From positions 418,953 through 482,952 of the forward strand of contig JAWKIQ010000004.1 in the NCBI GenBank assembly GCA_041394185.1: DNA of 64,000 bases, given 5' to 3'. The translations under genes and the position numbers were made by a program. This DNA is from Acidimicrobiales bacterium (GTDB lineage: Bacteria > Actinomycetota > Acidimicrobiia > Acidimicrobiales > Poriferisodalaceae). The notes under the pieces were generated by a model. It made no database searches. It was not told the origin of the DNA and saw only the letters and a list, made by a program, of their open reading frames with translations. Positions 51,803 through 61,043 of this stretch are shown here, in pieces. Positions within the stretch are counted from its first letter, which is position 1; the number at the start of each line of letters is the position of its first letter.

Positions 51803-52639
51803 CTACAGCGCCGCCAGTGCGTGGCCCAGGGGTTCGACCTCGGCGGCAACGTAGGGGCCGCGCATCGAGAAGATCACCTGGTCGACGCCCGCCCGGGCCA
51901 GCACCGCAGCCTGTTCGGCCAACGGCGCCGGATCGGCGCCCGCCTCCCATGCGATGTGGGCGGTGCGCTTGATCTCGGCGGGGTTGCGGCCTATGCGCTC
52001 GCAATGGCCGATGAGCACGTCGTTCTTTTCGCGCCAGTCGTCGACCGAACCGAAGCCGGCGTCCCACTTGTGCGCCCACTTGGCCACCACCGCCAGCGTG
52101 CGCCGGCGGCCGCTGCCGCCGATGAGGATCGGAAGCGGGTTCTGCACCGGCTTGGGTTCGCATCGGGCGTCGGTGATGGTGAAGTACTGGCCCCCGAAGT
52201 CTGTGACCTCTTGTGTCAACAGCCGCGCTATCACCTCGACACCCTCCTCGAAGCGGTCGAGGCGCTCCTTGACCGTTCCCAGGTTTATTCCGTAGGCGTC
52301 TGATTCTTCGATGTTCCAGCCCGCACCCAGGCCCAGGTCGAGGCGCCCGCCCGAGATGATGTCGACGGTTGCGGCCATGTTGGCCGTGACGGCCGGGTGC
52401 CGATAGTGCATGCCGTTGACCATCGTGCCGATGCGTATGCGCGTGGTGGCCTGGGCCAGGGCGGCCAGCATCGTCCAGCCCTCCAGACACGAGCCGTGGG
52501 TGTCGCCAACCAGAGGGTAGAAGTGGTCGAAGTTCCAGGCTTGTGCGAACGTGTCGCACTGATCGGTGGCGCGCCACACATCGAGGAACTCATTCCATGT
52601 TCCGTGTTGTGGCGGTGTCTTGACGGCGAATTCGACCAT
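51803..52639 (-). CDS. LLM-class (luciferase-like, probably F420-dependent) oxidoreductase
   Basis: 278 residues from the ATG at 52639, with AGGAA seven bases before. TIM-barrel flavin/F420 features: FDHFYPLVGDTHGSCLEGW, GTMVNGMHYRHPAVTANMAATVDIISGGRLDLGLGAGW and PILIGGSGRRRTL. It is translationally close to the second LLM gene upstream (9 bases). Substrate unknown; such pairs often act in hydride transfer to lipids or xenobiotics. Confidence 0.9.
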   Translation of the reverse strand: MVEFAVKTPPQHGTWNEFLDVWRATDQCDTFAQAWNFDHFYPLVGDTHGSCLEGWTMLAALAQATTRIRIGTMVNGMHYRHPAVTANMAATVDIISGGRLDLGLGAGWNIEESDAYGINLGTVKERLDRFEEGVEVIARLLTQEVTDFGGQYFTITDARCEPKPVQNPLPILIGGSGRRRTLAVVAKWAHKWDAGFGSVDDWREKNDVLIGHCERIGRNPAEIKRTAHIAWEAGADPAPLAEQAAVLARAGVDQVIFSMRGPYVAAEVEPLGHALAAL

Positions 52640-52648
52640 GGACACTTC

Positions 52649-53590
52649 CTACAGGTCCGCGAGCTGTGGCGCCACCTCGGCTGCCAGCCATTCGGCGATG
52701 GTGTCTTCCTCGTGGCAGAAGTGCTCGAACACGACCTCGTGTAGCCCCAGCTCGCCGAGTTGCCCGAGGTGGTCGACCAGCTGGTCGACCGAACCCCGCC
52801 AAGGGATGTGGTTGCGCGCCACCGCTTCCTCGATGGTCGCTCCGGGGGCCATCATGTCGACGAACCGCTGCGTCGCCATGCGCTGCGTGCGGTCGTCAGG
52901 CCCGATGGTCGCAAACAGCAACATCGAACGACGAATCTCCGACGGGTCGCGGCCGGTGTCGGCGCAGTGCTGCTCGAGTGCGTCCACCGCCTTTCGATAC
53001 TGCGCGGGCGACATAGGGGTGGCGTTCCACTCGTTTGCGTGTTCGGCCACGATGCGCAGAGTTCGTTTGGGGCCTTTGCCGCCGATCAAAATCGGGGGAC
53101 GGCCCGATGGCGGGTGTGGTTGCGAGTCGGTTCCGGCGATTCGGTAGTAGTCGCCGTCGAACCGGCCGTCGGCGGAGTACCAGAGCTGCCTGATGAGGCC
53201 GATCGCCTCCTGGAGGCGGTCGTAGCGTTCGGTCAGTGGCGGGAAGTCCAGACCGTAGATGTGGTGCTCGGGCTCGAACCACCCGATGCCCAGGCCTTGC
53301 ACATAACGGCCGCCGCTGAGCGCATCGAGCTGCTGGGCCATGCGGCCCACGTTCACCGGCTGGCGGAACGTCACCGGCGAAACCAGCGGGCCGAAGCGGA
53401 TGTGTTGTGTGACTTCGGCGGTCATGACGAACGACAGGTAGACGTCGATGGCTTCCTTCTGAACACCGTTGAAGTAGTGGTCGGACCGAAACAGCGACTT
53501 GAATCCCAGCCGTTCGGCCAGTCGGCTGATGTGGCGCCATCTATCCCAGCTCAGCGGGGTTGCCTCTCCGACGATCATTCCGACGTCCAT
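52649..53590 (-). CDS. LLM-class F420-dependent oxidoreductase
   Basis: 313 residues. Motifs: FKSLFRSDHYF, GPLVSPVTFRQPVNVGRMAQQLDALSGGRYVQGLGIGWFEPEH and PPILIGGKGPKRTLRIVAEHANEWN, typical of the F420-dependent LLM family TIGR03560-like. First gene of a two-gene LLM operon, divergent from the GlcG/HbpS gene. Cofactor F420 rather than FMN is inferred from the family and the actinobacterial context. Confidence 0.9.
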   Translation of the reverse strand: MDVGMIVGEATPLSWDRWRHISRLAERLGFKSLFRSDHYFNGVQKEAIDVYLSFVMTAEVTQHIRFGPLVSPVTFRQPVNVGRMAQQLDALSGGRYVQGLGIGWFEPEHHIYGLDFPPLTERYDRLQEAIGLIRQLWYSADGRFDGDYYRIAGTDSQPHPPSGRPPILIGGKGPKRTLRIVAEHANEWNATPMSPAQYRKAVDALEQHCADTGRDPSEIRRSMLLFATIGPDDRTQRMATQRFVDMMAPGATIEEAVARNHIPWRGSVDQLVDHLGQLGELGLHEVVFEHFCHEEDTIAEWLAAEVAPQLADL

Positions 53591-53641
53591 TACACGACGC
53601 TACCCGGTACCCGGCGCCGGCTACCTGGTACCAATCGAGGG

Positions 53642-54064
53642 ATGAGTGACACCAGAACCATGGCCGAGTTGACGCTGGACGGAGCCCGCAAGGTGCTCGA
53701 CGGCGCGTTGGCCAAGGCGACCCAGATGGGCAAGGCATTCTGCATCGCGATCGCCGACACGGCTGGTGAGCCAATCGTGACCGCCCGCATGGACGGGGCG
53801 CCCAGGCTGTCGGCAGGCATAGCGGCGAACAAGGCCTACTCGGTCGCAGGGTTCGGAGGTATGCCCACCGGACAGTGGTGGGACGTCATCAAGGACCAGC
53901 CGGCGTTGGTTCACGGCCTCACCCACACCCCGCGCCTGACGATCTTCGGTGGGGGAGTGGGCGTGTTCGTAGATGGCGTGCTGGTGGGAGCCGTCGGGGT
54001 ATCGGGCGGCACGGCCGACGAGGACGCAGAAGTGGCCGCAGCCGGAGCGGCGGCGCTCGGCTGA
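53642..54064 (+). CDS. GlcG/HbpS family (DUF336) protein
   Basis: 140 residues. Signature: LTLDGARKVLDGALAKATQMG, FCIAIADTAGEPIVTARMDGAP and FGGGVGVFVDGVLVGAVGVSGG. Members bind heme or act as accessory proteins of oxidative pathways. The start at 53642 is chosen over the ATG six codons later because of GAGGG nearby; uncertain. No partner genes identify its substrate. Confidence 0.87.
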   Translation: MSDTRTMAELTLDGARKVLDGALAKATQMGKAFCIAIADTAGEPIVTARMDGAPRLSAGIAANKAYSVAGFGGMPTGQWWDVIKDQPALVHGLTHTPRLTIFGGGVGVFVDGVLVGAVGVSGGTADEDAEVAAAGAAALG

Positions 54065-54122
54065 CCCGGCCTAACCGACAGTGTCAGACGAGCGGTAGTG
54101 TCCGCCAGGTGGGGGTGAGTCG

Positions 54123-55619
54123 TTGAACGGTCAGGTCGCGGAGCGCGACGACAACTACAAGTGGCGCGTTTTCCTCGCCGTCGGGCTGTCGTTCTTCACC
54201 TCGGTGATGGCCATGTCGATGGTGTTCGTCGCCCTGCCCGACATGGCATCGAGCTTCGACGTCAACCTCAAGTCGGTGGGCTGGGTGGTCATCGTCGAGT
54301 CGTTGATCATCGCTGCGACCCTGCTGCCATTCGGGCGCTTGGCCGACGTGGTCGGCCGTCGTCGCATCCACCTCGTCGGTCTCGCCATCTTCGGCATCGG
54401 TGGCCTGGCCACCGCCGTGGCGCCGACCTTCCAGGTGCTGATAGTGGCCCGAATCGTCATGGCCATCGGCAACTCGTTGGGCCAGTCGGTCGGCACCGCC
54501 ATCCTGGTGGCCGCGTTCCCACCCACCGAGCGGGGCAAGGCCGTCGGTTCGCAGACCACTGCCGTTTCCCTCGGAGGCATCTCGGGCCCGCTGTTCGGCG
54601 GCTTCCTGGTCGAGGCGTTCAGCTGGAGGGCCCTGTTCCTCGTAATCCTGGTGCCGGTGGTGATCTCGCTCATCGCCGGGTTCGTCATCCTCGACGAAGA
54701 GCGCCTGGGCGGGGTTCGCAAGGGTGCCCACCTCGACCGCAAGGGTTGGGTGCTGTCGGGCGTCACCATCGTGGGGGTCATCGTCACCCTCAACAACCCC
54801 TTCAGCCTGTCGTGGGGTTCACCCGTGATGATCGGGTCGGCGGCGTTGGCGCTTGCGATCGGCGTTTGGTTCGTCCGACACGAGCTGACGACGCACCAGC
54901 CGATGTTGCGGGTGGCCATGTTCGCCGACCGCACGCTGGCCAGCCTCGTGGCCGCCCGTTCGTTGGGGTTCGTGGTGACAGCGGCGCTGCAGATTCTGCT
55001 GCCCGTGTACCTGATCTCGTTGCGGTCGATGTCCGAGTCGAAGGCCGCGGCAATCATCGTCATACCCTCGGTCGGTATGGGCATTGCCGCCCAGCTCACC
55101 GGTAGGGCATCGGATCGCATCGGTTCCAGGCCCTTCATGCTGGGCGGAATGGGCGTGCTGGGCGTGGGTGCGGTTGTGTTTGCGACCATGTCAGACAAGT
55201 CGCTGCTGGCCTTGGTGGTGTGTCTGGTGGCCATAAACGGCTTGGCCATGGGTTCGTTCAACGTGCCCAACAACAGCGCGGTGCTGGGGGCCATACCACC
55301 GTCCGAACTGGGAGTGATGGGAGCGCTGACCAACCTGGCGCGCACCTTTGGCACCGTTGGCGGGCAGGCCATGGCGGCGGCGATAGTCGCCGGGGTGATG
55401 GCCGGCAGGGGATTCGATGTGCCCCTGGACGAGATCGAATCGACGCCAGGCGCCGGTGACGCCTTCGTAGCCGGCTGGCATGCAGCGTTTCTGGCCGCGG
55501 CGGTGGTGGCCGCCATCGCACTGTTCCTGATCGCCGTTCCAGGCCGGCCGCGGCGAACCCCGCCGGCCCCTAGCCTGAACCATGGCGCAGAATCAGGCGG
55601 ACGACACTCGAGCGGCTGA
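54123..55619 (+). CDS. MFS transporter, DHA2-like with 14 helices
   Basis: 498 residues from a TTG at 54123 after GGGGGTGAG. Motif A is GRLADVVGRRRIHLVG, and motif C-like GISGPLFGGFLVEAFSWRALFLVILVP. About 14 membrane helices suggest a drug or metabolite exporter. The C-terminal 13 residues overlap the start of the PIG-L gene in another frame, so expression is linked. Confidence 0.88.
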   Translation: MNGQVAERDDNYKWRVFLAVGLSFFTSVMAMSMVFVALPDMASSFDVNLKSVGWVVIVESLIIAATLLPFGRLADVVGRRRIHLVGLAIFGIGGLATAVAPTFQVLIVARIVMAIGNSLGQSVGTAILVAAFPPTERGKAVGSQTTAVSLGGISGPLFGGFLVEAFSWRALFLVILVPVVISLIAGFVILDEERLGGVRKGAHLDRKGWVLSGVTIVGVIVTLNNPFSLSWGSPVMIGSAALALAIGVWFVRHELTTHQPMLRVAMFADRTLASLVAARSLGFVVTAALQILLPVYLISLRSMSESKAAAIIVIPSVGMGIAAQLTGRASDRIGSRPFMLGGMGVLGVGAVVFATMSDKSLLALVVCLVAINGLAMGSFNVPNNSAVLGAIPPSELGVMGALTNLARTFGTVGGQAMAAAIVAGVMAGRGFDVPLDEIESTPGAGDAFVAGWHAAFLAAAVVAAIALFLIAVPGRPRRTPPAPSLNHGAESGGRHSSG

Positions 55620-56322
55620 CCTCCAGCCCGTACCCGAAGACTGGACCGTCGGGCTGGCCGTCGTGGCTCATCCCGACGACATGGAATACGGCGCTGCCAG
55701 CGCTGTTGCCCGCTGGACGGCTCAGGGCAAGGACATTCGTTATGTCCTGGTCACCGACGGCGAGGCCGGCATCGCGACCATGCCACCAGACCAGGCCGGT
55801 CCCTTGAGGCGCGAAGAGCAGATCGCCAGTTGTGCCGTGGTGGGCGTCGATCAGGTCGATTTCCTGGGTCTGCCCGACGGCCTGTTGGCCGAGGGTCTCG
55901 ACCTGAGGCGAGCACTGAGTGCCTCGATCCGCAAACATCGGCCCGAGGTGTTGCTGTCGATCAACCATCGCGATCAGTGGGGCCCTTCCAGCTGGAATCA
56001 CGTCGACCACCGGGTGGTGGGCCGCGCGTTGATGGACGCTGCACGTGACGCGGGCAATCCGTGGGTTTTCCCCGAAGATGGCGATGCGTGGAACGGGGTG
56101 CGGTTTGCAGCGTTCTCGGGCTCGCCGGCCGCAACCCACGCGGTCGACGTCACGCAGCACATCGAGGCCGGCGTCGAGTCGCTCAGGTGCCATCGGGTCT
56201 ATCTCGAGAACCTGGGCGGCGACATGGCAGACGCAGGCGCATTCCTTCGAAGCAACGCGGCCGACACCGGCCCGCGGCTGGGTGTCGAGTTGGCCGCTGG
56301 ATTCGAGCTGGTGTGGCTGTAG
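55582..56322 (+). CDS. PIG-L/LmbE-family zinc deacetylase
   Basis: 246 residues. The zinc motif AHPDD (residues 29-33) and the second ligand site WNHVDHR are intact, along with VTDGEAG and LPDGLL. Relatives include MshB and Mca of mycothiol metabolism and N-acetylglucosamine deacetylases. This one is not close enough to either by eye to name. Its start lies within the MFS gene and the next gene follows 9 bases after the stop. Confidence 0.9.
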   Translation: MAQNQADDTRAADLQPVPEDWTVGLAVVAHPDDMEYGAASAVARWTAQGKDIRYVLVTDGEAGIATMPPDQAGPLRREEQIASCAVVGVDQVDFLGLPDGLLAEGLDLRRALSASIRKHRPEVLLSINHRDQWGPSSWNHVDHRVVGRALMDAARDAGNPWVFPEDGDAWNGVRFAAFSGSPAATHAVDVTQHIEAGVESLRCHRVYLENLGGDMADAGAFLRSNAADTGPRLGVELAAGFELVWL

Positions 56323-56331
56323 GTTCGACGC

Positions 56332-56802
56332 ATGGCTGACAAACCCGAACCCCTCGAGGCCGGCACCGAGGCGCCCGACTTCACCGCACAAACCCACGAC
56401 GGGCGCACCGTCACCCTGTCCGACTACCGAGGGCAGAAGGTCGCGCTGTACTTCTATCCCAAGGACAACACCCCGGGCTGCACCGCCCAGGCGTGCAACC
56501 TGCGCGACAACACCGCATTGTTGACCGACAACGGCATCGCCGTGATCGGTGTGTCACCCGACCCGGTCGCCAGCCACCAGAAGTTCGCCGACAAGTACGA
56601 ACTCGAGTTCCCGCTGATTCCAGACCCCGAACGCACCATCATCGAGGCCTACGGCGTCTGGGGTGAGAAGAAGAACTACGGGAAGACCTTCATGGGGCTG
56701 CAGAGGACGACGTTCCTGATCGACGAGAACGGTGTCATCGCCCACGTGTTCAAGCGGCCCAAGACCAAGGAACACGCAGAAGAGATAGTGAGCAAGCTGT
56801 GA
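56332..56802 (+). CDS. bcp: Thioredoxin-dependent peroxiredoxin (BCP type)
   Basis: 156 residues. The peroxidatic Cys50 and resolving Cys55 are in PGCTAQAC, the 2-Cys BCP spacing. YFYPKDNTPGC and TFLIDENGVIAHVF are standard. It reduces peroxides with thioredoxin in the cytoplasm. Its stop overlaps the DUF427 start (GTGA). Confidence 0.95.
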   Translation: MADKPEPLEAGTEAPDFTAQTHDGRTVTLSDYRGQKVALYFYPKDNTPGCTAQACNLRDNTALLTDNGIAVIGVSPDPVASHQKFADKYELEFPLIPDPERTIIEAYGVWGEKKNYGKTFMGLQRTTFLIDENGVIAHVFKRPKTKEHAEEIVSKL

Positions 56803-57146
56803 GCGAACGAATTCGTATCGACGACTGCCCCGACACGGTGGTGGTGAAGGTGGGCGGGGTCAAGGTCGCCGAGTCGGCCAACGCCAAGGTGCTGCACGAG
56901 GCCGGCCTCGGCCCTCGTTTCTACATCCCTCGAGCAGATGTCGAGATGAGCCTGCTGGAGCCCACCGACACCAGCACCCGCTGTCCCTACAAGGGTGCGG
57001 CCGTGTACTGGTCTGTCGATGCCGACGGCCGACGCTTCGAAGACATCGTGTGGAGCTACGAGTCGCCGATTCCCGAGGCCGCCGACATCGCCGGCCTGTT
57101 GTGCTTCTACGACAACAAGGACGGCGTCGAACAAACCGTGGGTTGA
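56799..57146 (+). CDS. DUF427 family protein
   Basis: 115 residues with a GTG start overlapping the bcp stop. Signature: VVVKVGGVKVAESANAKVLHE, FYIPRADVEMSLLEPT, RCPYKGAAVYWSV and IVWSYESPIPEAADIAG, a complete DUF427 domain. The biochemical function of this family is not established. It is coupled to the peroxiredoxin. Confidence 0.92.
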   Translation: MSERIRIDDCPDTVVVKVGGVKVAESANAKVLHEAGLGPRFYIPRADVEMSLLEPTDTSTRCPYKGAAVYWSVDADGRRFEDIVWSYESPIPEAADIAGLLCFYDNKDGVEQTVG

Positions 57147-57151
57147 GGGCT

Positions 57152-57718
57152 TCAGCTCTCTACGCGTATGGCCCGCAGGATCATGTCGATGACAGAGGCC
57201 GATTCGCCTGGTGTGATCGTCTGGTCCAGCAACACCCGCCTGAACACGAACACACCCTCGAGCATGTCGTAGGCCAGCTCCAGGTCGGTCTCGGGGCTCA
57301 GCTCGCCGCGGGCGATGGCTCGCTGGAATGCCCTGATCAACGGCGCCTTGCGCTCGGTCAGCATCTGGCGCATCACCTCGCCGAAGTCGGGCTCGCGGGC
57401 CGACATGGCGAATACGCCAGCCAGAACCTGCCTGGTGGCCGGGTCGTTGATGTGTGGCCTCATCACCTCGAAGAACGACTCCAGGTCGCCGCGCAGCGAG
57501 CCGGTGTCGATCGACGGGAACTCTTCGATCATGCAGTCGACGGCGTGGATCGCCAAAGCGGCGCTGGAGGGGAAGTGCCTGTAGATGGTGGTCTTGGCGA
57601 CCCCCGAACGGCGAGCGACCTCATCGACGGTGAAACCGTCGAGGCCCACCTCGGCGATCAGTTCTTGAGCTGCGACGACCATCTGGTCTCGTGCTCTGCT
57701 GCTCAGCTGCCTTCCCAT
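57152..57718 (-). CDS. TetR-family transcriptional regulator of the divergent MMPL gene
   Basis: 188 residues. The HTH is FTVDEVARRSGVAKTTIYRHFPSSAALAIHAV and the C-terminal domain resembles TetR_C. It is divergent from the MMPL transporter 193 bases away. Two identical-arm palindromes (GCTAC-N6-GTAGC) lie next to its own start and next to the mmpL start, so it very probably represses both. Confidence 0.92.
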   Translation of the reverse strand: MGRQLSSRARDQMVVAAQELIAEVGLDGFTVDEVARRSGVAKTTIYRHFPSSAALAIHAVDCMIEEFPSIDTGSLRGDLESFFEVMRPHINDPATRQVLAGVFAMSAREPDFGEVMRQMLTERKAPLIRAFQRAIARGELSPETDLELAYDMLEGVFVFRRVLLDQTITPGESASVIDMILRAIRVES

Positions 57719-57720
57719 TT

Positions 57721-57736
57721 GCTACTAGATCGTAGC
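57721..57736. promoter_or_regulatory. TetR operator O1 (GCTAC-N6-GTAGC)
   Basis: GCTAC-TAGATC-GTAGC, three bases before the tetR ATG (57718) on the minus strand. It has the same arms and spacing as O2 at 57873-57888. Binding here would block tetR expression. Confidence 0.7.
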
Positions 57737-57770
57737 GATTTGATCTCGGATTACCTGGGTGTCGGGAAGG

Positions 57771-57815
57771 ATGTGACGTAAGTCCCGGCGAGCCGGGACC
57801 ATGTGACGCAAGTCC
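57771..57815. promoter_or_regulatory. Direct repeats with a central hairpin in the tetR-mmpL region
   Basis: ATGTGACGTAAGTCC (57771-57785) and ATGTGACGCAAGTCC (57801-57815) lie 30 bases apart. Between and overlapping them, GTCCCGGC-GA-GCCGGGAC forms a perfect 8-bp stem (57782-57799). It could be a second regulator site or a transcript structure. Confidence 0.5.
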
Positions 57816-57872
57816 TAGTGAACAATCGGTGGATGCGGCGTTGGTCGCCGAGCCTGGCCGCTACCCTCACAC

Positions 57873-57888
57873 GCTACGTGTCAGTAGC
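57873..57888. promoter_or_regulatory. TetR operator O2 (GCTAC-N6-GTAGC)
   Basis: GCTAC-GTGTCA-GTAGC, 23 bases before the mmpL ATG at 57912, overlapping where its promoter should be. A further GCTAC half-site is at about 57860. Identical arms to O1 support a single regulator acting on both genes. Confidence 0.7.
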
Positions 57889-57911
57889 GAAATGGTGACG
57901 GGAGTCATTGA

Positions 57912-60233
57912 ATGTTCCGCAACATCGCCCGGTGGTGCGCCCGCAACAAGTGGGCAGTCTTGACCATCTGGATCGTGACCCTCGTGGGTCTCAACGGCGC
58001 CTCCGGTGGCATCGGCCCGGCGTTCGACACCAGCTTCGACATCCCCGACTCTGAAGCTGCCAGGGGTATCGACACCCTCGAGGAGTACTTCCCCGGCGCT
58101 GGGGCGGCCTTCGGCGGCTCAATCGTGTTCCAGGCCGACGACGTGAACGATCCCGAGATCGTTCAGACCATGAGTGCCTTGTTCGAAGAGGTCGAGCAGA
58201 TCGAGCACGTCAGCGTCGTCAGTCCCTACACGCCCTTCGGTGCCAACCAGATCAATGGTGACGCAACCGTGGCTTTCGCTCAGGTCAACCTGACTCCCGA
58301 CATCGACCAGATCGAAGCCAGCGAGATCGGTGCCAGCATCGCCGAGATGTTGCCCACCGTCGACGGTTTGCGTATCGAGATCGGCGGCCAGGCCCTCGCC
58401 GAGTTCGCCCCGCCCGAGTCCGAGCTGATCGGCATCGGCTTCGCCATCGTCATCCTGATCGTGTCGTTCGGGTCGGTCCTGGCCATGGGTCTTCCCATCA
58501 GCGTTGCGCTCATCGGCGTAGGCGCCGGTGGTGTCGGAGCCCTCGGCCTCATGACCCACGTGGTCGCCATCCCCGACTTCGCCACCTCGATCGGCCTCAT
58601 GATCGGTCTGGGCGCCGGCATCGACTATGCGCTGTTCATCGTCAACCGCTATCGCGAGCTGAGCCGAGAGGGCGCCTCGTTGGAGGATGCCATCGTGGGT
58701 GCCATGGACACGGCCGGCCGCGCGGTCGCGTTCGCCGGAATCACCGTGGTGTTGTCGCTGCTGGGCATGCTCACCATCGGCTTGTCGTTCGTCTCGGGTC
58801 TCGGCATCGCCGCAGCGCTGACCGTGGCCTTCACCATGATTGCTTCGCTGACGCTGTTGCCTGCGATGTTGGCCATCTTCGGCCCCAGGGTCGAAGTGAC
58901 CCGCTGGCGAGGTCTGATCGCCGCCGGTTTCATCGCCATCGGCGTAGCCCTGATCGGTCTCGGTGTCGCGCCAGCAGGCCTGGCCTTCATCGGACTCGGT
59001 GTGATCACGCTGATCCTCGGCTTCTTCGTCAAGCAGCTGCGGGCCGCAGTTCCGCCTCGCACCGAGAAGCCCATTCGCGAAACCGCGTTCTACCGCTGGA
59101 GCCGCCAGATCCAGAGCCGTCCGTGGGTGTATGCCATCGGCGGCACCCTCGTGCTGGTGATCTTGTCGCTGCCCATCCTGGGTCTCGAGCTCGGGTTCAG
59201 CGACGAGGGCAACTTCTCCGAAGAAACCACGACCCGCCAGGCGTACGACCTCATCGCCGAGGGCTTCGGCCCTGGCTTCAACGGCCCGTTCCTGCTGGCT
59301 GTCGAGGTCCAGGACGCATCTCAGGCAGCAGTGGTCCAGCAACTCGCAGGCATAGTCGCCGCCGACCCTGGTGTTGCCTCGGTGGGCCAGCCGTTCCCCG
59401 ACAACATCGAGAACCCGGCCGCGGCCGAGGCGTTCCTGGTGCAGATCGTCCCGACCTCGGCGCCGCAGGATTCGGCGACGTTCGACACCGTCAAGCGCCT
59501 CCGCGTGGCAGTGGCCGATGCGGTCGCCGGAACGGGGGTCGAGGCCAACATCACGGGTGCTGTTCCGACCAACATCGACTTCTCGTCATACCTCAGCGGT
59601 CGTATCCCGATCTTCTACGGGGTGGTGCTGGGGCTGTCGTTCCTGCTTTTGATGGCCGTGTTCCGTTCGATCCTGGTGCCGCTGAAGGCGGTCATCATGA
59701 ATGTGCTGTCGATCTCGGCGGCATACGGCGTCGTGGTGCTGGTCTTCCAGGAAGGCTGGCTTGGGTCGATCACCGGAATCGAACCTGCGCCCATCGAGCC
59801 GTTCGTTCCGATGATGCTGTTCGCCATCGTGTTCGGCCTGTCGATGGACTACGAGGTGTTCCTGCTCAGCCGCATCCGTGAGGAATACGACCGCACCGGA
59901 GATGCTCACCTGTCGGTCGCCGACGGCCTTTCGGTCACGGCCCGTGTCATCACTGCGGCTGCGGCCATCATGGGCGTGGTGTTCGGATCGTTCCTGCTCG
60001 AAGACGATCGTGTCGTCAAGCTGTTCGGCACCGGTCTGGCGCTGTCGGTGATCCTCGACGCCACCCTGGTCCGCATGTTGCTGGTGCCCGCCACCATGGA
60101 GTTGTTGGGCGAGCGCAACTGGTGGCTCCCCAAGTGGCTCGACCGCATCCTTCCGACACTGAACGTCGAGGGCCCTGCTCACCCCACCCAGCAGACCGAG
60201 TCTTCCGAGCCCGAACTGATCGCTTCGCACTGA
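57912..60233 (+). CDS. MMPL-family RND transporter
   Basis: 773 residues with about 12 membrane helices in two halves. The signature proton-relay motifs are GAGIDYALFIVNRYRE in the first half and GLSMDYEVFLLSRIREEY in the second. Two extracytoplasmic loops of about 130-150 residues follow TM1 and TM7. MMPL proteins export lipids, siderophores or drugs across the inner membrane. A strong hairpin follows the stop. Regulation by the divergent TetR is likely. Confidence 0.93.
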   Translation: MFRNIARWCARNKWAVLTIWIVTLVGLNGASGGIGPAFDTSFDIPDSEAARGIDTLEEYFPGAGAAFGGSIVFQADDVNDPEIVQTMSALFEEVEQIEHVSVVSPYTPFGANQINGDATVAFAQVNLTPDIDQIEASEIGASIAEMLPTVDGLRIEIGGQALAEFAPPESELIGIGFAIVILIVSFGSVLAMGLPISVALIGVGAGGVGALGLMTHVVAIPDFATSIGLMIGLGAGIDYALFIVNRYRELSREGASLEDAIVGAMDTAGRAVAFAGITVVLSLLGMLTIGLSFVSGLGIAAALTVAFTMIASLTLLPAMLAIFGPRVEVTRWRGLIAAGFIAIGVALIGLGVAPAGLAFIGLGVITLILGFFVKQLRAAVPPRTEKPIRETAFYRWSRQIQSRPWVYAIGGTLVLVILSLPILGLELGFSDEGNFSEETTTRQAYDLIAEGFGPGFNGPFLLAVEVQDASQAAVVQQLAGIVAADPGVASVGQPFPDNIENPAAAEAFLVQIVPTSAPQDSATFDTVKRLRVAVADAVAGTGVEANITGAVPTNIDFSSYLSGRIPIFYGVVLGLSFLLLMAVFRSILVPLKAVIMNVLSISAAYGVVVLVFQEGWLGSITGIEPAPIEPFVPMMLFAIVFGLSMDYEVFLLSRIREEYDRTGDAHLSVADGLSVTARVITAAAAIMGVVFGSFLLEDDRVVKLFGTGLALSVILDATLVRMLLVPATMELLGERNWWLPKWLDRILPTLNVEGPAHPTQQTESSEPELIASH

Positions 60234-60240
60234 TCCGGTT

Positions 60241-60266
60241 TCTGCCACCCGGCGTCGGGTGGCAGA
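60241..60266. terminator. Perfect 11-bp stem-loop after mmpL
   Basis: TCTGCCACCCG and CGGGTGGCAGA pair around the loop GCGT. It begins eight bases after the mmpL stop and ends 28 bases before the SDR ATG. There is no T-run, but position and stability suggest a terminator separating the two genes. Confidence 0.65.
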
Positions 60267-60294
60267 CTCTCGGTTCAGTCAACCGGGAGGGCAC

Positions 60295-61032
<738 letters not shown>

Positions 61033-61043
61033 CAGCCGGCCGA

